Counted from the first letter of the stretch, positions 50,790-59,802 are shown. The stretch is DNA of 64,000 nt from Rhizobium sophoriradicis (GCF_003939025.1 NZ_RQIH01000010.1:218239-282238); one strand, 5' to 3'. Notes: generated from the letters alone by a model not told the origin. Numbers and translations: made by a program.

Positions 50790-51503
50790 TCAGGCGGCCG
50801 AGCGGACCATGGGGCTCGTTGCGGAGGCGGATGCCGTCAGCCGGACCGGCAGCTTGCTCATCATCTCCTCGGCGAAACAGATGGCGTTTTCGCGGGCCTT
50901 GTCCAGATTGCTGACGCGCGAGGGGTCAATCGTGTGCAGCGTGCCGCCGCAGTCGAAGATGTCCCGGAAGGCGGAGCGCTCAACGATCGCTGTGTCGAGC
51001 ACCGGCACATGGCGTTCGCTGAGCAGCGACTTGACGAGCTGCAGCGCCCGGGTCGTCACCATCGAATTGACGCGGGTCAGCACCACCGAATGGCCGATCT
51101 TGATGCCCGCTTTCTCGTCCAGATACTGCAGCAGTTCGAGCACCTGGGCGCCACCGCGCGCATCCATCGCACAGCCCTGGATCGGGATCAGCACATGGTC
51201 GGAAAGGCCGATGGCGGTGGCAAGCAGCGGGTTGCGCGCACCCGGCAGGTCGACGATGAAATAATCGGTATTGTGCTTATTCTCGCTGATATGCTGCGGC
51301 AGCGAAGCGGTGGTCACGAAATCGATCACCGAAATATTCGGCACGTGACCTGATATTTCGTGCCAGCGCGAGATCCAATGCTGCGGGTCGGCATCGAGAA
51401 TGGTGATGCGGAAACCCTTGCGGGCAAGCTCGGTCGCGAGCAGCAGAACAGCGGTCGTCTTGCCGGCGCCGCCCTTGGTGTTTGCGAATGTGATGACGGG
51501 CAT
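50790..51503 (-). CDS. orphan ParA/MinD-family ATPase
   Basis: The 237-residue product starts at the ATG at 51503 (MPVITFANTKGGAGKTTAV). It has the deviant Walker A motif KGGAGKT with the signature lysine at residue 10, Walker A' in ITILDADPQ, and Walker B YFIVDLPG. It lacks an N-terminal DNA-binding domain, and no parB-like gene or parS site lies nearby, so it is not a plasmid partition system. Such orphan ParAs position other cargoes, for example chemoreceptors or polar complexes. Its partner is unknown. Confidence 0.87.
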   Translation of the reverse strand: MPVITFANTKGGAGKTTAVLLLATELARKGFRITILDADPQHWISRWHEISGHVPNISVIDFVTTASLPQHISENKHNTDYFIVDLPGARNPLLATAIGLSDHVLIPIQGCAMDARGGAQVLELLQYLDEKAGIKIGHSVVLTRVNSMVTTRALQLVKSLLSERHVPVLDTAIVERSAFRDIFDCGGTLHTIDPSRVSNLDKARENAICFAEEMMSKLPVRLTASASATSPMVRSAA

Positions 51504-51698
51504 GTTCGGTCCTCGGAAGGAAATGGTGCGAGCCGGAATTGCTCTTTTACGCACCATCGGAGAGCATCGTGCGGTTAATCCATCCTTTCTAATCATGGTT
51601 AACAAATTCTAAACACGCGCGGCAAAACTGCAGCTGGTATTTTTCACATCCCTAAAATTCAGAATGTCCCCGAGATTGACAAAGCCCGGAAAGCTAAA

Positions 51699-51800
51699 GC
51701 ATGTCGCGCAAAAATGTGCAGCGGTTTTGCGGCAACGACATGCGCAAAAACAAAGAACTAAAGCGCGAGAGGCGATCTGAAAGATCGCGACGCGCGCTTT
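51699..51800. repeat. palindromic intergenic repeat, copy B
   Basis: Outer arms GCATGTCG (51699-51706) and CGACATGC (51736-51743), inner arms GCAAAA and TTTTGC around the core ATGTGCAGCGG. A second hairpin follows, AAAGCGCG (51760-51767) with CGCGCTTT (51793-51800), enclosing GCGATCT/AGATCGC. The core matches copy A at 36252-36349 while the outer arms differ but stay complementary. It fills much of the 336-bp gap between the ParA-like and alcohol dehydrogenase genes. Confidence 0.75.
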
Positions 51801-51839
51801 AAGCTCTCCGGGCTAATCTGCGGGATAGCTACTCTGATC

Positions 51840-52994
51840 TCAGAAGCAGTCCCTAAACAGCGTCTTGGTATTTTCGAGCGTCATGGCAACCGGGTTGCCG
51901 CCGGCACTCGGATCCTCGATCGCCATGGCCGACAATTCGTCGATGCGGTCGGAGGCGATTCCCATTGCCGTCAGCGTTTCCGGCACGCCGAGATCGGAGC
52001 GAAGCTTCAGCACATAATCGTAGAAGCCGTCGAAACCGCCCGAAATGCCGAGGTAGGCGGCGGCCCGGCCGATCTTCTCCTCGATCGCCTTGCGGTTGAA
52101 GCGCAGCACCGCCGGCATGACAACCGCATTGGTCATGCCGTGATGAGTGTTGTAAACGGCGCCGATCGGGTGCGACAGCGCATGGATGGCGCCGAGCCCC
52201 TTCTGGAAGGCGACCGCGCCCATGGCGGCGGCGGCCATCATGTTGGCGCGGGCTTCAAGATCGGTGCCTTCCCTGTAAGCGCGCGGCAGGAATTCCTTGA
52301 CGAGCCGCATGCCTTCGAGCGCGATGCCAGCCGACATCGGATGATAGAAGGGCGAGGAATAAGCCTCCAGGCAATGGGCGAAGGCGTCCATGCCGGTGCC
52401 GGCCGTGATGATTTTCGGCATGCCGACCGTCAGTTCCGGATCGGAGATGACGACTCCAGGGAGGAACTTTGGATGGAAGATGATCTTCTTCACATGCGTG
52501 ACGGAGTTGGTGATGACGCTGGCGCGGCCGACTTCCGAGCCGGTGCCCGCCGTCGTCGGCACCGCGACGATCGGAGCAATGCCCTCGAGGTTGGCGCGCG
52601 TCCACCAGTCGCCAATATCTTCGAAGTCCCAGACCGGCCGGGTCTGGCCGGCCATGAAGGCGACGCACTTGCCGAGGTCGAGGCCGGAGCCGCCGCCGAA
52701 GGCGACGACGCCGTCATGGCCGCCGTCCTTGAAAGCCCTGACGCCGGCCTCGAGATTCTTCTCGTTCGGGTTCGGATCGACATCGGCAAAGATCGCCCGG
52801 CCGAGGCCGGCATCTTCGAGGATATCGAGCGCGTTCTTGGTGATCGCCATCGAGGCGAGGCCGCGATCGGTGATCAGCAGCGGCTTTTTGATGCCGAGGC
52901 TCTTGCAGGCGCCGGCCAATTCCTTGATGCGGCCCCGGCCGAGCTTGACCGATGTCGGATAGCTCCAGTTTGCGGTGATGTTGCTGCTGCTCAT
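51840..52994 (-). CDS. iron-containing alcohol dehydrogenase
   Basis: The 384-residue product starts at the ATG at 52994, overlapping the aldehyde dehydrogenase stop by 4 nt. It belongs to the group III (Fe-ADH) family: GGGSGLDLGKCVAFM binds NAD(P), VPTTAGTGSEVG follows, and metal ligands are in GTGMDAFAHCLEAYSSPFYHP and in AIHALSHPIGAVYNTHHG. It would oxidise a primary alcohol to an aldehyde or the reverse. In the context of the upstream aldehyde dehydrogenase and glutamine-synthetase-like gene, I infer a gamma-glutamylated amino alcohol as substrate. Confidence 0.93.
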   Translation of the reverse strand: MSSSNITANWSYPTSVKLGRGRIKELAGACKSLGIKKPLLITDRGLASMAITKNALDILEDAGLGRAIFADVDPNPNEKNLEAGVRAFKDGGHDGVVAFGGGSGLDLGKCVAFMAGQTRPVWDFEDIGDWWTRANLEGIAPIVAVPTTAGTGSEVGRASVITNSVTHVKKIIFHPKFLPGVVISDPELTVGMPKIITAGTGMDAFAHCLEAYSSPFYHPMSAGIALEGMRLVKEFLPRAYREGTDLEARANMMAAAAMGAVAFQKGLGAIHALSHPIGAVYNTHHGMTNAVVMPAVLRFNRKAIEEKIGRAAAYLGISGGFDGFYDYVLKLRSDLGVPETLTAMGIASDRIDELSAMAIEDPSAGGNPVAMTLENTKTLFRDCF

Positions 52995-54376
52995 GCTGTG
53001 ACTTTCTTCAGGTGGAAGGATTTCGGACGGGTCAGATTCTGGAAGCCGATGATCGACAGCGAGCCGCCACGGCCGGTCTCCTTGACGCCGGTCCAGCAGA
53101 GCGCCGGATCGAGATAATCCGCGCGATTCATGAAAACGGTGCCGGTTTCGATTTCGCGGCCGAGCCGCGATGCCCGCTCGGCATCCCTCGTCCACAGTGA
53201 AGCCGTCAGCCCGTACTGGCTGTCGTTCATCAAAGCGAGCGCCTCCTCGTCACTCTTCACCTTCATGATGCCGACCGCCGGGCCGAAGGTCTCCTCGCGC
53301 ATGAAGGCCATGGAATGATCGACATCGACGAGGACCTGCGGCGCGAGGTAGGCGCCGCCGTCATCCTGTGGGAAGAGCTTCGGATCGACCAGCGCCTTGG
53401 CGCCCTTGGAAACCGCGTCGGCGATTTGCTCGCGCACCACCTTGGCGAAGCGCTTGTTGGCCATCGGCCCGAGCGACGTTTCGGGATCTAGCGGATTGCC
53501 GAGCTTGTAATTCGATACCCAGGCAACCGATTTCTCGACGAAGGCGTCGTACAGAGACTCGTGCACATAGACGCGTTCGATGCCGCAGCAGCACTGGCCT
53601 GAATTGTAGGTGGCGCCATCCATCAGCGTATCGACGGCCGCCTCGAGATCGGCATCTTCCATGACGTAGCCCGGATCCTTGCCGCCGAGTTCGAGGCCGA
53701 GACCGGTGAAGGTGCCGGCAGCCGCTCGCTCCATCGACCGCCCGCCTTCCACCGATCCGGTGAAATTGACGAAATTGAAGCTGCCGGCGGCAATCAGCGC
53801 CGAGGTCGTTTCGTGATCGAGGAAGACGTTCTGGAACACGTCCTCAGGCACACCTGCTTCGATAAAGGCCTGCACCAGCCTCTCGCCGACCAGCAGCGTC
53901 TGCGAGGCATGTTTCAGCACCACCGTATTGCCGGCCATCAGCGCCGGCGCGATCGTGTTGATCGCCGTCATATAGGGGTAGTTCCAGGGCGCGACGACGA
54001 AGACAACGCCATGTGGTTCACGCTCGATACGCCGTTCGAACCGCTCGCTTTCCTCGACGACGAGGGGCGCCAACGCATCGGCCGCAATCGAAGCGACATA
54101 GTTGGAGCGCTCGTTGAAGCCCTTATATTCACCGCCATACTTGATCGGCCGGCCCATCTGCCAGGCTAGCTCCGGCACGACGGTGTCGGACATCTCGTTC
54201 AGCCGCGCGGCACCCTTCAGCACGAGTTGCACGCGCTCTTCGAGCGGCCGTTTCGCCCACGCCTTCTGCGCCTTGCGGGCGCGCAAGACAACTTCCTTGG
54301 CGGCGTCGAGCGAAAGTGCCTGACGCTCCGCGTAAACCGATCCGTCGACCGGTGAAATGCATTGGATCATTGCCAT
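52991..54376 (-). CDS. NAD(P)-dependent aldehyde dehydrogenase
   Basis: The 461-residue product has the aldehyde dehydrogenase landmarks: VVFVVAPWNYPYMTAIN, LKHASQTLLVGERL (the lysine binds NAD(P)), NFTGSVEGGRSM, the general base in GLELGGKDPGYV and the nucleophile within NSGQCCCGIERVYVH, where three cysteines occur in a row. ETFGPAVGIMKV is the later conserved block. It is transcribed with the alcohol dehydrogenase (4-nt overlap), an arrangement for converting an alcohol to an acid in two steps. It is somewhat shorter than many family members (~480-500). Confidence 0.94.
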   Translation of the reverse strand: MAMIQCISPVDGSVYAERQALSLDAAKEVVLRARKAQKAWAKRPLEERVQLVLKGAARLNEMSDTVVPELAWQMGRPIKYGGEYKGFNERSNYVASIAADALAPLVVEESERFERRIEREPHGVVFVVAPWNYPYMTAINTIAPALMAGNTVVLKHASQTLLVGERLVQAFIEAGVPEDVFQNVFLDHETTSALIAAGSFNFVNFTGSVEGGRSMERAAAGTFTGLGLELGGKDPGYVMEDADLEAAVDTLMDGATYNSGQCCCGIERVYVHESLYDAFVEKSVAWVSNYKLGNPLDPETSLGPMANKRFAKVVREQIADAVSKGAKALVDPKLFPQDDGGAYLAPQVLVDVDHSMAFMREETFGPAVGIMKVKSDEEALALMNDSQYGLTASLWTRDAERASRLGREIETGTVFMNRADYLDPALCWTGVKETGRGGSLSIIGFQNLTRPKSFHLKKVTA

Positions 54377-54424
54377 GATCGATTTCCGTCCTCGTATTGT
54401 TCAAAAATTTCGTCGAGGCCCATA

Positions 54425-54598
54425 GCCCCTCATCCGCCTGCCGGCACCTTCTCCCCGCTCGCGGGGAGAAGGGGGATAGCAGCTGCCTCTCTGTCCCCAT
54501 CGACCTCTCGTGTGGCAAGTCCCCTCTCCCCCTATTACGGGGGTCCGAAGGACGGGTCGAGACCCGCGGCTCGACCCCGGTCGGTTAGGGTGAGGGGC
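54425..54598. repeat. 174-bp palindromic intergenic element bounded by GCCCCTCA/TGAGGGGC
   Basis: Inverted ends (54425-54432 and 54591-54598) enclose a perfect 12-bp hairpin, CCTTCTCCCCGC/GCGGGGAGAAGG with a 2-nt loop (54447-54472), and an 8-bp pair GGGTCGAG/CTCGACCC near 54554-54577. Sequences with this CTCATCC...CTTCTCCCC...GGGTGAGGGGC layout recur between genes in Rhizobium and Agrobacterium chromosomes. It sits between the glutamine-synthetase-like and aldehyde dehydrogenase genes. Confidence 0.7.
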
Positions 54599-54618
54599 AG
54601 ACAATCCGCAATCCCGTA

Positions 54619-55983
54619 CTAAGCTCTTTCGAACCCGCGCGCCACTTCCCAATCGGTGATGCGGCGGTCGTATTCTTCCTGCTCCCATTCGGCAGCGCGG
54701 GTGTAATGGTCGATCACCTCGTCGCCGAAAGCTTTGCGCAGCATTGCCGATTCCGTCATCGCTGTCGTCGCCGCCCGCAGCGTGCGCGGGATTTCGCGAA
54801 TGTCCTTGCCGCCATAGGCGTCGCCGACGAAGGGAGCCTCGAGCTCCAGCTTGTTCTCGATCCCGTCGATGCCGGCGGCAAGAAGCGCGGCGAAGGCGAG
54901 GTAAGGATTGAGATCGGAGCCGCCGACGCGGCATTCGATGCGGATGCCTTTGGTCTCCTCGCCGCAAAGGCGATAGCCGGCGGTGCGGTTGTCCTTGCTC
55001 CAGATCGCCTTGGTCGGCGCGAAAGTGCCGGCCATGAAGCGCTTGTAGGAATTGATGTAAGGCGCCAGGAAATAAGTGATCGCGCTCGCATGGGCGAGAA
55101 GCCCGGCAACGTAATTATGCATCAGCGGCGACATGCCGTATTTGCCAGCATGGTCGAAGAACAGCGGTTTTTCCTCAAGGCTCCAGAGCGACTGGTGGAT
55201 ATGCGAGGAACTGCCGGCGGCATTGTAGTTCCACTTGGCAAGGAAGGTGATGGCCTTGCCCTTCGACCAGGCGATCTCCTTGCAGCCGTTCTTGATGATC
55301 GCGTGGCGGTCGGCCATGGCGAGTGCGTCGGCATAGCGCACATTGATCTCCTCCTGGCCGGCCGAGGCCTCGCCCTTGGAGTTCTCGACCGGAATGCCGG
55401 CCCCCTGCAGCCCGGTGCGGATCGCCCGCATCACCTCCTCTTCCTTGGTGGTCTGGAAGATGTGGTAGTCCTCGTTATAGGCGCTGGCGAGCTTGAGGTT
55501 GCGGTAGCCGGAGGCATGCGCCGCCTCATAGCTCTGGTCGAACAGGAAGAATTCGAGCTCGGAAGCCATGTAGGCCTTCATGCCCATGTCCTCGAGGCGT
55601 TTCACCTGCTTCTTCAGGATCGCCCGCGGCGAATGGGCGACCTCCTCATGTGTGTGATGGTCGAGCACGTCGCAGAGCACCAGCGCCGTGCCCTCAAGCC
55701 AGGGGATGCGGCGCAGCGTCGCCAGATCCGGCTTCATCGTATAGTCGCCATAGCCCTTTTCCCAGCTCGTCGCCTTGTAGCCGGAGACCGTCTCCATCTC
55801 CATGTCGGTGGCAATCAGATAGTTGCAGCTGTGCGTTTCCTTCCAGGCGCTCTCGACGAAATATTCCGCCTGGAACCGCTTGCCCATCAGCCGGCCCTGC
55901 ATGTCCACCTGGCAGGCGAGAACCGTGTCGATGCGCCCTTCGGCAACATCCTTCCTGAGATCGTCGATTGTGTAGCTGCTCAT
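54619..55983 (-). CDS. glutamine synthetase-like gamma-glutamyl ligase
   Basis: The 454-residue product starts at the ATG at 55983 (MSSYTIDDLRKDVAEGRIDT). It has the glutamine synthetase catalytic core: ASELEFFLFD with the metal-binding glutamates, GEASAGQEEINVRY, WNYNAAGSSSHIHQSLW, and IECRVGGSDLNPYLAFAALLAAG with the C-terminal metal/substrate contacts. It differs from housekeeping GlnA at several positions (SSSHIHQSL instead of GNGMHVHQSL). The dehydrogenase neighbours fit the PuuA/IpuC/GlnA4 type of enzyme that ligates glutamate to an amine rather than to ammonia. The exact amine is not determined. Confidence 0.88.
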   Translation of the reverse strand: MSSYTIDDLRKDVAEGRIDTVLACQVDMQGRLMGKRFQAEYFVESAWKETHSCNYLIATDMEMETVSGYKATSWEKGYGDYTMKPDLATLRRIPWLEGTALVLCDVLDHHTHEEVAHSPRAILKKQVKRLEDMGMKAYMASELEFFLFDQSYEAAHASGYRNLKLASAYNEDYHIFQTTKEEEVMRAIRTGLQGAGIPVENSKGEASAGQEEINVRYADALAMADRHAIIKNGCKEIAWSKGKAITFLAKWNYNAAGSSSHIHQSLWSLEEKPLFFDHAGKYGMSPLMHNYVAGLLAHASAITYFLAPYINSYKRFMAGTFAPTKAIWSKDNRTAGYRLCGEETKGIRIECRVGGSDLNPYLAFAALLAAGIDGIENKLELEAPFVGDAYGGKDIREIPRTLRAATTAMTESAMLRKAFGDEVIDHYTRAAEWEQEEYDRRITDWEVARGFERA

Positions 55984-56127
55984 GATTGATCCGCCTGAAA
56001 CTGGGATTGAGAAAATCGGGCAACGAAATCGCATGCGCTCGACCGGACACTGCGGCCCGATGCCATTTCGTTGCCCGGTGGCTGGGCCGCCGAGGCGGCC
56101 CAGCCATTCAGAGGGAAGCTTCGATGC

Positions 56128-57684
56128 TTAGCGTTCGCCGCTTTCGCCGACGGCCGCTTCCGCCGCCGCGATTTCGGCCTGGCGCTTTGCCACTTCGGCG
56201 CCGATCGGCGGCCCCTTGAAGCGGCGGCTCTCGAAGCCGAACCAGACGATCCCGGTGACCACGAGGAAGCCGACGGTGATATAGAGCGCCCATTCGTTCG
56301 GCGGCTGAATGCCGAGAATGAAGATCAGGATCATCGCGATGATCGTCAGCACCGCAAACAACTTGAAGACGCCCTCGCCGAGGTTCCACGGGCCCATCTT
56401 GTCCCATTTCGACGTACCCCAGGCGAATAGGCCGAGAGTGATCGGAATCGCGAAGGAGAAGAACAGGAAGATGACCGTGCACGAGACGACGATCGTATAG
56501 ACCGGCGTTTCACCGATCGTGACGAGCGAAGAGCCCCAGACGAACAGCACCGACAGGATCGAGCCGGTCCAAATCGCAGCAACCGGCGTGCGGTACTGCG
56601 GGCTGACCTTCGACAGCGCCTTAGACGCCGGCAGGCCGCCGTCACGCGAGAAGGCGAAGATCATGCGGGAGACCGAAGTGACGGTGGCAAGGCCGCACAG
56701 CCACTGGCTGATGAAGATCGCGAGATAGAGGAGGTCCTTGACAACAGGGTTGACCTGGCTGTCCATCGCCCAGAAGAACACGTTCCAGCCCTGTTTTGCC
56801 GCGTCGTCCATGTTCGGCAGCATCAGCACGAAGGCGCACAGCATGATGTAGCCGAAAAGCGCCGACCAGAGCACCGAGGCGACCATGCCGCGCGGCACCG
56901 ACTCGGCGGCCTTGACCGTCTCTTCCGACGTATGTGCCGAAGCGTCGTAACCGGTGATGGTGTAGATCGGCAGCAGCAGGCCGAGAAGGAAGACCCAGGC
57001 GCCCGAATTGGAGGGCCAGACGTTGCCGCCGGCTTCACCGGAATAGTTGGCGAAGGTGAAGAGACGGCTGATCTCGTAGGAGGGCGCCGCGATGAGGCAG
57101 ACGGCCGCCAGAGCGATCGACGTCGCGAAGATGAGATAACCCGAAAAGTCGGTCAGCTTCGCGGTCAATCCGATGCCCATATGGTTCACCAGCGCCTGCG
57201 CGCCGGTGATGATCACCAGGAAGATGATGCGCACCGTCGTCGAATCGGTCAGCCCGAGATAGCTGGTGCCGAACGACCCCATGAAGAAATAATAGGTGCC
57301 GACATTGATGGCGCCGAGCACGGTGACGAGGCCGAGCAGGTTGAACCATGCGGTCAGCCAGCCGGTGAAGCGGTTGCCGAGGATCGAGCCCCAGTGATAA
57401 AGGCCGCCGGCCGTCGGATAGGCCGAGCTGATCTGCGCCATGGCGACGGCGAAGACGAGCGAGATGAAGCATCCCACTGGCCAGCCGATGCCGATGGCCG
57501 CTCCGCCGGCACCGGAGGTCGCCTGCGCCAGCGAATTGATGCCGCCGGAGAGAATGCAGATGATGGAAAATGAGACGGCGAAGTTCGAGAACGAGCTCAT
57601 GCGTCGTTCGAGTTCCTGGGCATAGCCCATGGAATGCAGGATGTGCACATCCTGCTTCTTGTCCAGTTCGGAATAATCCGACAT
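56128..57684 (-). CDS. APC superfamily amino acid/amine permease
   Basis: The 518-residue product starts at the ATG at 57684 (MSDYSELDKKQDVHILHSMG). It has 12 hydrophobic segments and the family signature FSNFAVSFSIICILSGGINS near residue 32, SSAYPTAGGLYHWGSILGNR and TGYDASAHTSEETVKAAESVPRG split over helices 3 and 8. This is the amino acid/choline transporter (ACT) or GABA permease branch. It lies between the amidohydrolase and the glutamine-synthetase-like gene, so it probably imports the pathway substrate or a gamma-glutamyl intermediate. Confidence 0.92.
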   Translation of the reverse strand: MSDYSELDKKQDVHILHSMGYAQELERRMSSFSNFAVSFSIICILSGGINSLAQATSGAGGAAIGIGWPVGCFISLVFAVAMAQISSAYPTAGGLYHWGSILGNRFTGWLTAWFNLLGLVTVLGAINVGTYYFFMGSFGTSYLGLTDSTTVRIIFLVIITGAQALVNHMGIGLTAKLTDFSGYLIFATSIALAAVCLIAAPSYEISRLFTFANYSGEAGGNVWPSNSGAWVFLLGLLLPIYTITGYDASAHTSEETVKAAESVPRGMVASVLWSALFGYIMLCAFVLMLPNMDDAAKQGWNVFFWAMDSQVNPVVKDLLYLAIFISQWLCGLATVTSVSRMIFAFSRDGGLPASKALSKVSPQYRTPVAAIWTGSILSVLFVWGSSLVTIGETPVYTIVVSCTVIFLFFSFAIPITLGLFAWGTSKWDKMGPWNLGEGVFKLFAVLTIIAMILIFILGIQPPNEWALYITVGFLVVTGIVWFGFESRRFKGPPIGAEVAKRQAEIAAAEAAVGESGER

Positions 57685-57803
57685 GACTTCCCCCTGTTCA
57701 CGATCGGCCGCGGGATTGCGGCCCGGTTCAGTGCCAATTGCCCGCGGCATTTGCGCCGTGCGGACGTTCGCAGTTAGACTGCTCCCTCGGGTCTTCTTTT
57801 TTA

Positions 57804-58583
57804 TCAGGCATCCAGGCTTTGCTGGAGCAGCCCTTTTAGATAGTCGGCCATGACCCCTTGGCCGACATCGTCTGCGATGAGGTCGTTGCGGACCTCGATC
57901 ATTACATTGCGCAAGCCGTTCGAAAGCCCGTGCAGGATCAGCGTGTGGGTCACGCCATCCTCGGGTCCGTAAGGCTGGTTGCGTTCCGTCCTGTAAAGCG
58001 GCGCCTCGGCCGCAGTCTTCAGCATCAGGTCAGCAAGGCGGCTGTCCTCATCGTGCAATATGCCGAGCTCGACCGCGCGATCGCGACCGTGATAGACCGG
58101 TGTAAAGCTGTGGATCGTCACGATGACGCTGTCCTGCCCCCTCGCCCGCCGATCGCGGATCAGCCCGCGAACGGCGTCGTGAAAGGGCACGTAGAGCGCG
58201 TCGGTGCGCGCAAGCCGTTCTTCGGCAGTCAGATCCTTGTTGCCGGGAATGGCATAGATCTCGCTTCTCTCAGGCATGGCCCCAGGCGAGTTCGGCGGCC
58301 GGTTGCAATCGTAGATGAGCCGGGAGAAACGCTGGTAGACGAGCGTCGCATCGAGCCCCTGCGATATGCCGCGGGCGACTGAAAGCGCCCCTGGATCCCA
58401 GGCAATATGGCTCGCGAGTGCTTCGCCTGGCAGGCCAAGATCGCCGAAATGGACGGGAAGCGTGTTCGAAGCATGCTCACAGACGAGCAGCACCGGGCTC
58501 CGGCCGCCGGCGCGTTCGATCCCGACGCAATCGCCGTCGGCTTCACTGAGGATTTTCGGCCGGGCCAGCACCAAAGGCACCAC
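57804..58583 (-). CDS. N-formylglutamate amidohydrolase family protein
   Basis: The 259-residue product shows the family motifs LLVCEHASNTLP, HIAWDPGALSVARG, DCNRPPNSPGAMPE, IHSFTPVYHGRDR and NQPYGPEDGVTHTL. Characterised members hydrolyse N-formyl-L-glutamate in histidine degradation, but no hut genes are nearby. As first gene of a set with a gamma-glutamyl ligase and two dehydrogenases, it could instead hydrolyse a gamma-glutamyl amide to regenerate glutamate; this is inference. It diverges from the RpiR regulator across a 159-bp region with two palindromes. Confidence 0.85.
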   Translation of the reverse strand: MVPLVLARPKILSEADGDCVGIERAGGRSPVLLVCEHASNTLPVHFGDLGLPGEALASHIAWDPGALSVARGISQGLDATLVYQRFSRLIYDCNRPPNSPGAMPERSEIYAIPGNKDLTAEERLARTDALYVPFHDAVRGLIRDRRARGQDSVIVTIHSFTPVYHGRDRAVELGILHDEDSRLADLMLKTAAEAPLYRTERNQPYGPEDGVTHTLILHGLSNGLRNVMIEVRNDLIADDVGQGVMADYLKGLLQQSLDA

Positions 58584-58606
58584 TCCTTAACAAATTCCTT
58601 ATAGAA

Positions 58607-58616
58607 AAGAATTCTT
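58607..58616. promoter_or_regulatory. palindrome AAGAATTCTT, possible RpiR operator
   Basis: A perfect 10-bp palindrome 24 bp upstream of the amidohydrolase start, in the divergent promoter region. Confidence 0.35.
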
Positions 58617-58644
58617 CAGGTTCCGACGAGTGTCAAGCATTCCC

Positions 58645-58660
58645 TGAAAATTTCTTTTCA
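58645..58660. promoter_or_regulatory. inverted repeat TGAAAA-N4-TTTTCA, possible RpiR operator
   Basis: The 6-bp arms are perfect. RpiR-type regulators bind TGAAA/TTTCA-like inverted repeats in several species. Its position between the divergent amidohydrolase and rpiR genes fits control of both directions. A TTGACA at 58670-58675 may be a -35 box for the regulator gene. Confidence 0.4.
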
Positions 58661-58742
58661 TGACAGTAGTTGACATGGATTGTGACAGCGTTGTTAACTT
58701 CGATTGGGAAAATGGCGCCAGACCATCCCGGGGAGCAATCAA

Positions 58743-59615
58743 GTGACAGTTGCGTCGAAGACGGTTTCGGACGTCATACACTCGCATTTCGGGCTGTTGA
58801 CGCGTGCTGAAAAGCAATTGGCCGAAAGCCTTCTCGACAATTATCCGGTTTCCGGCCTCGGCAGCATCACCACGATCGCCGAGAATGCCGGGGTCTCGAC
58901 GCCGACCGTCGTGCGCATGGTGCAGAAGCTCGGTTTCAAGGGCTATCCGGACTTTCAGGCGCATCTGCATCTGGAGGTCGAGGCGACAATATCGAACCCG
59001 ATCGCTAAGCACGATCGCTGGGCGCAGAACGCGCCGGGCACCCATATTCTCAACCGTTTCGCCGATGCCATCATGGGCAATCTGCGACAGACGCTGACCG
59101 ATCTCGACACTGCGACCTTCGACAGCGTCGCTTCGCTGCTTTCCGACCGCAAGCGCGGCCTCTATTTCGTCGGCGGCCGCATCACCGGTGCGCTTGCCGA
59201 ATATTTCTTCACCCATATGCAGGTCATCCGGCCGGCGACGACGCTGCTGTCAGCGAATTCCAGCAGTTGGCCGCAATATGTCCTCAACATGAACGCCGGC
59301 GACATTCTGATCATCTTCGACATCCGCCGCTACGAGCAGGAGATGGTGAGCCTCGCCACCGCCGCCCGAAAACGTGGCGCCGAAATCGTCGTCTTCACCG
59401 ATCAATGGGGTTCACCCGCCGCCAAACTTGCCCGCCACGCCTTCCGCGTCCGGATCGAAGCGCCCTCGGCCTGGGATTCCTCCGTCGTCACTCTTTTCAT
59501 CGTCGAGGCGCTGATCGAGGCCGTTCAGAACTCCACCTGGGATGAGACGAAGGAACGCATGAAGACACTGGAGGGCTTGTTCGAGCAGAGCAAACTCTTC
59601 CGCAAACCGGGTTAG
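58743..59615 (+). CDS. RpiR family transcriptional regulator (HTH + SIS)
   Basis: The 290-residue product starts at a GTG at 58743 after GGGGAGC. The N-terminal HTH_6 domain (~1-80) contains ITTIAENAGVSTPTVVRMVQ, the helix-turn-helix, and KLGFKGYPDFQ. The SIS domain (~125-260) has LYFVGGRITGALAEYF and DILIIFDIRRYEQEM, in which the usual sugar-phosphate serine pattern is altered, so the effector may not be a sugar phosphate. It stands between the divergent catabolic genes and the ABC transporter and probably controls one or both. Confidence 0.91.
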   Translation: MTVASKTVSDVIHSHFGLLTRAEKQLAESLLDNYPVSGLGSITTIAENAGVSTPTVVRMVQKLGFKGYPDFQAHLHLEVEATISNPIAKHDRWAQNAPGTHILNRFADAIMGNLRQTLTDLDTATFDSVASLLSDRKRGLYFVGGRITGALAEYFFTHMQVIRPATTLLSANSSSWPQYVLNMNAGDILIIFDIRRYEQEMVSLATAARKRGAEIVVFTDQWGSPAAKLARHAFRVRIEAPSAWDSSVVTLFIVEALIEAVQNSTWDETKERMKTLEGLFEQSKLFRKPG

Positions 59616-59802
59616 GAGGACACGACCAAGGGAGGAAAAACAATGGCGGATTTTGCGGAAACAGACCGCGCTGTCGCAAATGAAACATCTGTCACAAGCG
59701 CCTGCTATTCATGCAAAACCACCGTCATGCAGCCGTCACACAAGCTTCATGTAAGCTCATTAACAGCATCGCCAGACACTGAAAACCCGAAGGAGAACAA
59801 CA

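Noticed and set aside
57804..58583. Histidine-degradation (hut) role for the N-formylglutamate amidohydrolase-like gene
   Set aside because: No hutU, hutH, hutI or hutF-like gene is in the window and the neighbours are dehydrogenases and a gamma-glutamyl ligase.
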